DNA of 6,050 nt from Dehalococcoidales bacterium (GTDB lineage Bacteria; Chloroflexota; Dehalococcoidia; Dehalococcoidales; ARS1013). Location: the NCBI GenBank assembly GCA_030641585.1, contig DAOWHE010000012.1, positions 1-6,050 of the forward strand, written 5' to 3'. Shown here piece by piece: positions 1-5,656 of the stretch (position 1 is the stretch's first letter; each line of letters starts with the position of its first letter). Both the position numbers and the translations under genes were made by a program. The notes beneath the pieces are model-generated. The model saw nothing but the letters and a program-made list of their open reading frames with translations. It searched no databases and was not told where the DNA came from.

Positions 1-1851
1 GGGCTTCTCTTCCGCAGTGAGAAGATTCGCCATACTTACCCCTTCTGCTGGCGCTGTGAGGCGCCTCTTCTCTACTATGCCAAGCAGACCTGGTATATCA
101 GGACGACAGCCGTAAAAGACAGGCTTATTGCCTTAAATAACGAGATAAACTGGTATCCGGAGCACATCAAGCACGGCCGCTTCGGTGACTGGCTGGAGAA
201 TAATGTTGACTGGGCCTTCTCCCGAGAGCGTTACTGGGGGACACCGGTCCCTATCTGGCAATGCGAATCTTGTGGCAAATACGAGTGTATCGGCTCTCTT
301 GAGAAGCTAAAGGGGAAACCTGGCTTTACCGGGCTAAAAGAGCCGTTAGATTTACATCGCCCCTTTGTTGATGAGCTGATCTTTGATTGTCCTGAGTGTA
401 AATCAAAGATGAAGCGGGTTGCCGATGTTATTGACTGCTGGTTTGATTCGGGAGCCATGCCATTAGCCCAGTGGCACTACCCCTTTGACCCTGAGAGTAA
501 AACTATACGTGAGGACGGCAGGTTCCCGGCCGACTACATCTGTGAAGCCGTTGACCAGACCCGCGGCTGGTTTTATAGCCTGCACGCCATATCCACCCTG
601 CTGTTTGACCGTATCTCTTTTAAGAATGTTATCTGCCTGGGGCACATCCTTGATGCCAAGGGGAATAAGATGAGCACATCCAAGGGGAATGTGGTTGAGC
701 CGTGGGCGGTAATTAATAAGTATGGGGCTGATGCTGTCCGCTGGTATTTCTTTACCGCCTCGCCACCGGGCAATTCCCGCCGTTTCTCTGAGCAGTTGGT
801 CTCCGAGGTAACACGGCAGTTCTTGCTTACCCTGTGGAATGTCTACTCTTTCTTTGTTACCTATGCCAATATAGACAAATTCACCCCCAACTCAAAAGTA
901 ACCCGGCTTGAGCCATCTGAGCTTGACCGCTGGATTAGCTCTGAGCTAAATAAGCTGATAGCTGATGTTGATGGGGCACTTGATGGTTATAACCCGACTG
1001 AAGCCGGTAGAAAAATCGAGAGCTTTACAGGTAATCTGTCTAACTGGTATGTGCGCCGTAGCCGTCGGCGCTTCTGGAAGAGTGAGAATGATGCCGATAA
1101 GCTATCGGCATATAATACACTTTATCAGTGTCTGGTTACCCTGTCCAAGCTGCTGGCGCCGCTTACCCCCTTCCTGGCTGAGGAAATGTACCAGAACCTG
1201 GTCTGCTCGGCATTTCCTTTAGCCCCGGACAGCGTCCACCTGGCTGATTTCCCGGTGGCTGATAAGACCATGATTGATGAGCAACTATCGGCTGATACTC
1301 AGTTGGCAATGAAAATGTCAAGCCTGGGACGGGCAGAACGGAGCAAGCGTGGTATTAAGGTTCGTCAACCACTGCCGAGCTACCATGTTAGTTTCGGAAT
1401 GGGGCAAGCCCTGAAGAGCGAGGCAATCAAGCAATCAGTGCTGGACGAATTAAATGTAAAGTATATAAAGCTTGCGACCTCGGAAGAATTAGCAGCTATG
1501 GCAAAAAATCCTGATTATGTGGTTGATAATGAATCATCTCCTTCTACAGCTATTTATACAAAGCTAACTCCTGAGCTTAAAGCTGAAGGGATGGCACGGG
1601 AGATCGTACATCGCCTGCAGACCATGCGCCGTCAGGCCGGGTTTGATATTGCAGACCACATTACCGTCTACTACCAGGGAGATGATTACGTCAGACAAGT
1701 GATGCAGGATAAAGACCTTGCCGGTTACATTAGGCGGGAAACACTATCCCGGGCGCTTGTTGATAAAGTCTCCGGTGAGAGTATATCCACTGAAAGTTAT
1801 AAACTTGCCGGCCACGATATTTTGCTGGGGGTCACCAAACTGGCTGCGTGA
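1..1851 (+). CDS. ileS: Isoleucyl-tRNA synthetase (IleRS), 3' part; 5' end outside window
   Basis: Cytosolic class I aminoacyl-tRNA synthetase that charges tRNA-Ile with isoleucine. The frame is open from base 1, so the gene begins upstream; 616 residues are present of roughly 1,030-1,050 usual for this type. Visible in order: a CWRC pair at 46-57, the family block FSRERYWGTP at 217-246, two further Cys pairs (CESC 262-273 and CPEC 388-399) that look like a zinc ribbon, WFDSG at 439-453, GWFY at 565-576, and the KMSKS-loop equivalent KMSTS at 667-681, followed by KGN. An alpha-helical anticodon-binding domain follows, roughly 820-1250, then a C-terminal region ending at LAA. The C-terminal Cys-rich zinc finger of E. 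coli-type IleRS is absent, which places it with the eukaryote/archaeal-like type; members of that type are often mupirocin-insensitive (family knowledge, not tested here). The HIGH motif must lie upstream. An internal ATG at 409 is not the real start. The fourth KMSKS residue is Thr instead of Lys. Confidence 0.96.
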   Translation, partial: GLLFRSEKIRHTYPFCWRCEAPLLYYAKQTWYIRTTAVKDRLIALNNEINWYPEHIKHGRFGDWLENNVDWAFSRERYWGTPVPIWQCESCGKYECIGSLEKLKGKPGFTGLKEPLDLHRPFVDELIFDCPECKSKMKRVADVIDCWFDSGAMPLAQWHYPFDPESKTIREDGRFPADYICEAVDQTRGWFYSLHAISTLLFDRISFKNVICLGHILDAKGNKMSTSKGNVVEPWAVINKYGADAVRWYFFTASPPGNSRRFSEQLVSEVTRQFLLTLWNVYSFFVTYANIDKFTPNSKVTRLEPSELDRWISSELNKLIADVDGALDGYNPTEAGRKIESFTGNLSNWYVRRSRRRFWKSENDADKLSAYNTLYQCLVTLSKLLAPLTPFLAEEMYQNLVCSAFPLAPDSVHLADFPVADKTMIDEQLSADTQLAMKMSSLGRAERSKRGIKVRQPLPSYHVSFGMGQALKSEAIKQSVLDELNVKYIKLATSEELAAMAKNPDYVVDNESSPSTAIYTKLTPELKAEGMAREIVHRLQTMRRQAGFDIADHITVYYQGDDYVRQVMQDKDLAGYIRRETLSRALVDKVSGESISTESYKLAGHDILLGVTKLAA

Positions 1852-1900
1852 CCATCCAGTGACAGCAAGCCATAGCACCGGCTCCTCTATTTCCCTTTAG

Positions 1901-1926
1901 TAAAGAAAGGGGCCGGGTACAGCCCC
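1901..1926 (-). terminator. Intrinsic terminator of trpB2
   Basis: Read on the minus strand, 1926 to 1909 folds as GGGGCTG, loop TACC, CGGCCCC: a seven-pair, GC-rich stem with one G-U pair and a tetraloop. It is followed directly by TTTCTTT (1908-1902). It begins 29 bases past the trpB2 stop codon, a normal place for a factor-independent terminator. On the plus strand the stem has no T tract after it, so it is weak evidence for ending ileS transcription. Confidence 0.8.
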
Positions 1927-1954
1927 AGCCCCCTATCGCGCAGTTTATACTTAT

Positions 1955-3325
1955 TTATGCCGTAGGTACCTCAGGCAGAGAAGCCAGTGCCTCTTTTACC
2001 TTTTCCTCAGGGTACTCATAATCAGTTAATCTTCCCGAGAGGTACTCGTCATAGGCAGCCATATCAAAGTGCCCATGTCCGCATAGCAAGAAGAGAATCG
2101 TTTTTGCCTCGCCGGACTCGCGGCATCTGATGGCTTCGTCAATAGCTGCCTTGATGGCGTGTGCCGGCTCTGGGGCAGAGATAATACCCTCGGAGCGGGC
2201 AAAAGTTACCGCTGCCTTAAAGGTAGCCACCTGGTGCTCAGCCCGAGCCTCAATTAAGCCCAGCTTATGGAGGTGGCAGAGGATGGGTGACATCCCGTGA
2301 TAGCGAAGCCCGCCAGCATGAACCGGTGGTGGAACGAAGCTATGCCCCAAGGTATACATCCTGACTATAGGGGCAAATCCGGCTACATCACCAAAGTCCC
2401 AGGTGTAAATGCCCTTGGTCATGGTGGGGCAAGCTTCCGGCTCTACGGCGACCAGCCTTAAATCTTTGCCACCCATCTTATCCTTGATGAAGGGAAGAAT
2501 CATTCCGCCAAAGCTTGAGCCGCCGCCGACACAACCAAAGATAACATCAGGGTAGGCATCCGCCATCTCCAGTTGCTTCTTTATCTCCTGGCCGATAACG
2601 GTCTGGTGGAGCAGGACGTGGTTGACAACACTGCCGATGGAGTACTTGGTATCATCGTGGGCGAAGGCATCCTCACAGGCTTCGCTGATGGCAATACCAA
2701 GGCTACCGGGAGAATCGGGATCCTCGGCTAGAATGCGGCGTCCTATTTCAGTATCCTCACTGGGACTGGCAACGACCTTTGCCCCCCAGGTCTCTATCAT
2801 GGAGCGCCGGTATGGTTTCTGGTTGTAGCTCACCTTGACCATATAGACCTTGCATTCAAGACCGAAGAACATAGCGCCCAAGGCCATGGCACTTCCCCAC
2901 TGGCCGGCACCGGTCTCAGTAGCTAAGCGTTTGAACCCTTCCTTCTTGGCATAGTAAGCCTGAGGCACGGCAGTATTGAGCTTGTGGCTGCCAGCCGGGC
3001 TTACTGATTCGTTTTTATAGAAAATCTTGGCCGGTGTATTTAGAGCCTTCTCCAACCCATAGGCCCGGTGCAGGGGACTGGGTCGCCACAGCTTGTAAAT
3101 TTGCTGAACCTCATCCGGTATTTCAATATAGCTCTCGGTGCTGAACTCCTGTTTATTGATAGCATCGGGAAAGAGGGGAGGAGGCAGAGGTCCCTCCCTG
3201 GGCAAGGGCTCTTTGGTGCCGGGATGGACCAGGGGTGGCAGTGGCTCAGGCAAATCTGGCAGGACGTTATACCAGTGAGTTGGCAGGTCTCTTTCATCAA
3301 GGATAAATTTTGTTGTCTCCATCAT
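1955..3325 (-). CDS. trpB2: Tryptophan synthase beta chain, TrpB2 type (PLP-dependent)
   Basis: Cytosolic PLP enzyme that condenses indole with L-serine to give L-tryptophan. Its 456 residues, with an N-terminal extension of about 80 residues before the fold II PLP core, fit the TrpB2 class rather than the roughly 400-residue TrpB1 class. Visible motifs: GSHKLN with the PLP Schiff-base lysine K115; ETGAGQ with E137 matching the catalytic Glu of TrpB; the glycine-rich phosphate-binding loop GGGSS at 267-271; HAGGLRYHG at 336-344; and CGHGHFD at 415-421 near the cofactor ring. Nothing catalytic seems missing. The start region is ATGATG: the ribosome site AAGGAGG ends 2 bases before the first ATG (3325) and 5 bases before the second (3322), so the second may be the true start. 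No trpA or other trp gene is in the window. The gene faces ileS tail to tail and has its own promoter, candidate Trp-codon leader and terminator. TrpB2 enzymes often act without TrpA or salvage indole; which applies here is unknown. Confidence 0.95.
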   Translation of the reverse strand: MMETTKFILDERDLPTHWYNVLPDLPEPLPPLVHPGTKEPLPREGPLPPPLFPDAINKQEFSTESYIEIPDEVQQIYKLWRPSPLHRAYGLEKALNTPAKIFYKNESVSPAGSHKLNTAVPQAYYAKKEGFKRLATETGAGQWGSAMALGAMFFGLECKVYMVKVSYNQKPYRRSMIETWGAKVVASPSEDTEIGRRILAEDPDSPGSLGIAISEACEDAFAHDDTKYSIGSVVNHVLLHQTVIGQEIKKQLEMADAYPDVIFGCVGGGSSFGGMILPFIKDKMGGKDLRLVAVEPEACPTMTKGIYTWDFGDVAGFAPIVRMYTLGHSFVPPPVHAGGLRYHGMSPILCHLHKLGLIEARAEHQVATFKAAVTFARSEGIISAPEPAHAIKAAIDEAIRCRESGEAKTILFLLCGHGHFDMAAYDEYLSGRLTDYEYPEEKVKEALASLPEVPTA

Positions 3326-3327
3326 TT

Positions 3328-3334
3328 CCTCCTT
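3328..3334 (-). promoter_or_regulatory. Ribosome binding site of trpB2 (bears on start choice)
   Basis: AAGGAGG on the minus strand is a near-perfect Shine-Dalgarno sequence. Its spacing of 2 bases to the first ATG is too short and 5 bases to the adjacent in-frame second ATG is workable, which favours starting at 3322. I saw no strong pyrimidine-rich partner in the leader that would sequester it. Confidence 0.75.
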
Positions 3335-3346
3335 ATGTTTTTAGTT

Positions 3347-3372
3347 AGAGCTAGTCTCCTAATCTCAGCTCT
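3347..3372 (-). promoter_or_regulatory. Possible regulatory hairpin in the trpB2 leader RNA
   Basis: On the minus strand AGAGCT (3372-3367) can pair with AGCTCT (3352-3347), a six-pair stem with a 14-base loop. Two competing pairings use the same bases: CTAA (3375-3372) with TTAG (3362-3359), and TTAG-G-AG (3362-3356, one bulged G) with CTCTAA (3350-3345). This gives three mutually exclusive helices between the Trp-codon frame and the ribosome site. All are short, and none is followed by a T tract, so this is not a classical terminator. The regulatory role is inference. Confidence 0.3.
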
Positions 3373-3387
3373 TAGTTCCCTCGGTCA

Positions 3388-3411
3388 TCATCGTGGCCAT
3401 AGCCAGAACAT
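3388..3411 (-). CDS. Candidate trp leader peptide, MFWLWPR
   Basis: A seven-codon frame on the minus strand, ATG TTC TGG CTA TGG CCA CGA followed by TGA TGA, with two of seven codons being Trp. It lies between the predicted trpB2 promoter and the trpB2 start and reads in the same direction, with 62 bases from its stop to the trpB2 ATG. The predicted transcription start (about 3414) is only about three bases before its ATG and it has no ribosome site, so it would be translated as a near-leaderless message. Trp-codon leader peptides of this kind sense charged tRNA-Trp in known trp attenuators (family knowledge). Seen directly: the frame, its codons and its position. Inferred: that it is translated and regulates trpB2. 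Chance occurrence is possible but unlikely given the gene behind it. Confidence 0.6.
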   Translation of the reverse strand: MFWLWPR

Positions 3412-3420
3412 AATGAGTAT

Positions 3421-3449
3421 ATTATTACCGCACAACAATTCTTTGTCAA
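3421..3449 (-). promoter_or_regulatory. Promoter of the trpB2 transcript
   Basis: On the minus strand TTGACA (3449-3444), identical to the -35 consensus, is followed after exactly 17 bases by AATAAT (3426-3421), five of six matches to the -10 consensus. The predicted transcription start is the A near 3414, giving a leader of about 90 bases before trpB2. An overlapping TATACT at 3421-3416 is an alternative -10, but its spacing of 22 is poor. Confidence 0.8.
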
Positions 3450-3480
3450 GATTGCAAAAGACACCACTGCCCTTAAATTG

Positions 3481-3489
3481 TGATATACT
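3481..3489 (+). promoter_or_regulatory. Extended -10 promoter for the oxidoreductase/gre-like operon
   Basis: TGATATACT is a TGn-extended -10 element with a TATACT hexamer (five of six). No good -35 hexamer is found at 16-18 bases, as is tolerated for extended -10 promoters. Transcription would begin near 3496, leaving about 37 bases before the TTG start at 3533. It lies back to back with the trpB2 promoter; the two elements do not overlap but are about 30 bases apart. Confidence 0.55.
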
Positions 3490-3520
3490 TTTAGAGGAAT
3501 GACTATAGCGGTGTCTAAGT

Positions 3521-3525
3521 GGAGG
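3521..3525 (+). promoter_or_regulatory. Ribosome binding site that fixes a TTG start
   Basis: GGAGG lies seven bases before TTG at 3533. No ATG is in frame nearby, and the FAD-binding beta strand begins at the third codon, so this site decides the unusual TTG start of the downstream flavoprotein. Confidence 0.8.
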
Positions 3526-3532
3526 ACCGGAA

Positions 3533-4714
3533 TTGCACGATGTGCTAGTTATAGGTGACGGACCAGCCGGGAGTCAAGTAGCCTACAGGCTGGCTGGGCA
3601 GGGGTATGATGTAGTGGTACTGGGGAAGAAGGAGAAGCCAGGGAGACAAGTCTGCTGCACCGGCATTATCAGTCAGGCGTGCGCTAGCTCTTTTGCCATT
3701 AATGAAAGTGCTGTCCTGGGGCGGGTAAGGAGTGCTCGAATTTTTTCACCCTCAGGTAAGCTAATCAGTCTATGGCGACAGGAGAATCAGGCTTGTATAG
3801 TAAACCGCTCAGCATTTGATGTGTCTATGGCCAGCCGGGCTCAGAGTAAGGGAGCACAGTATATGCCGGATAGCCCGGCAAGAGATATAACGGTCAAGGA
3901 TGATAGGGTAGTAGTTGAGGTAGCCCATGATGGAGGAGGACTTAAGCTTGAGGCAAGAGCCGCAGTTATTGCCTCTGGCTTTGGCACAAGACTGGTTGAG
4001 GGGTTAGGGAGGATTGGTGATTTCGTTATCGGAGCCCAGGCTGAAGTAGAAACAAGCGGCATAGATGAGGTAGAAGTCTATCTGGGACAGGAGGTAGCTC
4101 CTGGCTTCTTTGCTTGGCTAGTGCCGACCTCACCGCCTATGGCTCTGGTGGGACTCTTGTCACGCCGCAGCCCGGAATTTTATCTAAGAAAGCTAATATC
4201 CTCCCTCCAAGCCCAAGGGAAAATAGCCTCAGATGGAGGGAGTCCCAGTTATCGTGGGATTCCGCTTGAGCCGCTGGCCAGAACCTATGGCAAGCGGTTG
4301 CTGGTAGTAGGAGATGCCGCCGGGCAGGTAAAACCAACCACCGGCGGTGGTATCTATTATGGACTGGTGTGCGCTGACATAGCCGCTCGTAATCTAGGAC
4401 GGGCACTGGAGAAGGATAACCTTTCGGCGAAGAGTCTGGCTAACTATGAACGAGAATGGAAGAGGAAACTAGGGCGGGAGCTTAGGATATGCTACTGGGG
4501 ACGGAAGCTTTATGAACACCTGAACGACCGACAAATTGACCGGATATTTGACATAATAAAAACCAATGGCATTGATGACGCTTTACTGAAAGCAGACGAC
4601 CTGTCCTTTGACTGGCATGGTAAGGCGATATTGAGATTGGTCGGGCAAAAGGTATTGACTAGGGCCCTGGCGGCAATGAAAATCCCTTTCAAAATTGGTA
4701 CCCAGTTTTCATAG
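3533..4714 (+). CDS. FAD-dependent oxidoreductase, geranylgeranyl reductase family
   Basis: A 393-residue flavoprotein that starts at TTG with GGAGG seven bases upstream. The N-terminal dinucleotide-binding motif GDGPAG is at 8-13. PGRQVCCTG at 36-44 matches the family's Cys-containing block, and FFAWLVP at 192-198 matches the family motif (Y/F)xWx(F/V)P of the substrate pocket. VGDAAG at 259-264 followed by KPTTGGG at 267-273 is the second FAD-binding segment. The family reduces isoprenoid double bonds, as in archaeal lipids, phytyl chains or quinone side chains; the substrate here cannot be told. No signal peptide or clear transmembrane segment is seen, although the C-terminal 30 residues are basic and amphipathic and might touch the membrane (inference). 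Oddity: strand beta2 ends VVVLGKK, so residue 31 is Gly (GGG, 3623-3625) where the family has Glu or Asp to hold the FAD ribose. It probably forms an operon with the gre-like gene 15 bases downstream. Confidence 0.88.
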   Translation: MHDVLVIGDGPAGSQVAYRLAGQGYDVVVLGKKEKPGRQVCCTGIISQACASSFAINESAVLGRVRSARIFSPSGKLISLWRQENQACIVNRSAFDVSMASRAQSKGAQYMPDSPARDITVKDDRVVVEVAHDGGGLKLEARAAVIASGFGTRLVEGLGRIGDFVIGAQAEVETSGIDEVEVYLGQEVAPGFFAWLVPTSPPMALVGLLSRRSPEFYLRKLISSLQAQGKIASDGGSPSYRGIPLEPLARTYGKRLLVVGDAAGQVKPTTGGGIYYGLVCADIAARNLGRALEKDNLSAKSLANYEREWKRKLGRELRICYWGRKLYEHLNDRQIDRIFDIIKTNGIDDALLKADDLSFDWHGKAILRLVGQKVLTRALAAMKIPFKIGTQFS

Positions 4715-4729
4715 GGGGTGTTTTAGAAG

Positions 4730-5545
4730 GTGGATAGTGCTAACCAGAACATGAACTTGGGTGAAGCAGCTGGCTGTTTCCTTAGTAGTCTCCCAGCCGA
4801 TGAAAGAGAAATAAGCCGGCAGGTAGTTTACCGATTTGTTCGCTGGTTTGGCTGGAAACGACCTCTGATGAGACTCACCGCTCCTGAGATAGCTAACTAT
4901 GCCGGGCGGGTATCATCATCCGATGCTGACCATGTAAAAAAACTTGACCTAGTACGAGACTTTCTAGCCCATGCCAAGAAGGCAGGATGGACCAAGAGCA
5001 ATCTGGCTATTCACCTTAAGGCCAAGAAGAGGAAAGGCAAAGCAACATCTCGGTCAAGGCAGGCCTCACTAGAAACCATTTCTCTAACTCAGCATGGATA
5101 CGATGAAATGAAGAAAGAGCTGGCGGCTCTTAAAAGCAAGCGACCTCAAATTATCGATGACATACATAGAGCAGCCGCGGATAAGGACTTTAAGGAAAAT
5201 GCCCCTCTGGCTGCCGCTAGAGAAGACCTTAGCTACCTTGAGGGGCGGATTAAGAAACTAGAAGAAATGCTAAAGTCAGCAGTTCTTATCAGTGACCAAC
5301 CAAAGGTTACCCCCAAGGCAAGTATCGGTGATGGTATTGTCTTCCTTGACCTTGCTTCTGGCGAGGAGCTGCGCTATACCATAGTCAGTCCTAGGGAAGT
5401 AGACCCAGCAAAAGGCAAGATTTCCAGCGCCTCACCAATAGGCAAAGCCATTATTGGGCGGGCTCAGGGGGATATCATAGAAATAAAAGTGCCTGCGGGC
5501 AGGCTGCGCTATCAAATTAAACAGGTCGGAGGCCGGTTGACTTAA
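4730..5545 (+). CDS. GreA-like transcription factor with recombinase-like N-terminal domain
   Basis: A 271-residue protein in two parts. Residues 117-190 are a GreA-type antiparallel coiled coil: it begins LTQHGYDEMKKEL and holds DFKEN at 153-157, where D153 and E156 match the tip acids of GreA that stimulate RNA cleavage by backtracked polymerase. Residues 192-271 are the FKBP-like GreA C-domain (SPIGKAIIG at 235-243, then GD and a P-x-G segment). GreA alone is about 158 residues. Residues about 12-95 are a helical domain whose pattern (FLSSL, YRFVRWFG, LTAPEIANY, VRDFLAHAKKAGW, NLA) resembles the SAM-like core-binding domain of XerC/D tyrosine recombinases; no recombinase catalytic domain follows. 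A Lys/Arg-rich linker (96-111) joins the parts. The likely role is transcript-cleavage or elongation control with an added DNA- or RNA-binding module (inference). Start GTG at 4730: a stop precedes it in frame at 4724, and AGGGGG (4713-4718) is a rather distant ribosome site; ATG at 4751 is the only alternative. Follows the flavoprotein gene after 15 bases. Confidence 0.88.
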   Translation: MDSANQNMNLGEAAGCFLSSLPADEREISRQVVYRFVRWFGWKRPLMRLTAPEIANYAGRVSSSDADHVKKLDLVRDFLAHAKKAGWTKSNLAIHLKAKKRKGKATSRSRQASLETISLTQHGYDEMKKELAALKSKRPQIIDDIHRAAADKDFKENAPLAAAREDLSYLEGRIKKLEEMLKSAVLISDQPKVTPKASIGDGIVFLDLASGEELRYTIVSPREVDPAKGKISSASPIGKAIIGRAQGDIIEIKVPAGRLRYQIKQVGGRLT

Positions 5546-5556
5546 TAGCACAAAAT

Positions 5557-5562
5557 AGGAGG
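5557..5562 (+). promoter_or_regulatory. Orphan strong ribosome binding site
   Basis: AGGAGG lies nine bases before GTG at 5572, yet no long gene begins there. It belongs either to a very short frame or to a decayed gene. Confidence 0.45.
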
Positions 5563-5571
5563 TATACTCAG

Positions 5572-5625
5572 GTGGCAAAGACTTCTACTGGTCACCTAGT
5601 AGCAAACCACAGCTATTGCCATTGA
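5572..5625 (+). CDS. Possible 17-residue small protein, function unknown
   Basis: GTG-initiated frame of 17 codons ending TGA at 5623-5625, with AGGAGG nine bases upstream. The product (starting MAKTSTGHLV) matches nothing I recognise. A hairpin, ACT-c-AGGTG (5566-5574) with CACCTAGT (5593-5600), would enclose its start codon. It may be a real small protein, a leader, or the debris of a larger gene; the strong ribosome site is the only positive evidence. Confidence 0.25.
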   Translation: MAKTSTGHLVANHSYCH

Positions 5626-5650
5626 AGTTAGCCCGTCTGTATGTTAGACT
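5622..5650 (+). promoter_or_regulatory. Promoter giving a leaderless receiver-protein mRNA
   Basis: TTGAAG (5622-5627), a 17-base spacer and TAGACT (5645-5650), four of six to consensus and retaining the key A2 and T6. The predicted first transcribed base is about 5657, which is the A of the next gene's ATG. That gene has no ribosome binding site before its ATG, which fits leaderless translation. Confidence 0.55.
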
Positions 5651-5656
5651 TAATTT

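Noticed and set aside
965..1222. 85-codon plus-strand frame inside ileS
   Set aside because: It lies in another frame of the conserved anticodon-binding region of ileS and has no ribosome site or family resemblance.
1878..1916. Inverted repeat CCGGCTCC / GGGGCCGG as an ileS terminator
   Set aside because: The arms match with one G-U pair, but the loop is long and no T tract follows on the plus strand; the overlapping minus-strand hairpin with a T-rich tail is far better supported.
3068..3502. 144-codon plus-strand frame overlapping the start of trpB2 and the divergent control region
   Set aside because: It lies antisense to the conserved N-terminal part of trpB2 and runs through both promoters; its translation shows no recognisable domain and no ribosome site was seen.
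3499..3555. Short upstream frame starting at ATG 3499 and overlapping the flavoprotein start
   Set aside because: Its purine-rich stretch is too close to the ATG to act as a ribosome site, it is out of frame, and the peptide has no notable codon bias such as repeated Trp.
5537..5568. TTGACT and TATACT as a promoter just after the gre-like gene
   Set aside because: The spacing is 20 bases, outside the functional range, and TATACT sits directly after the AGGAGG ribosome site; the pair at 5622-5650 with 17-base spacing fits better.
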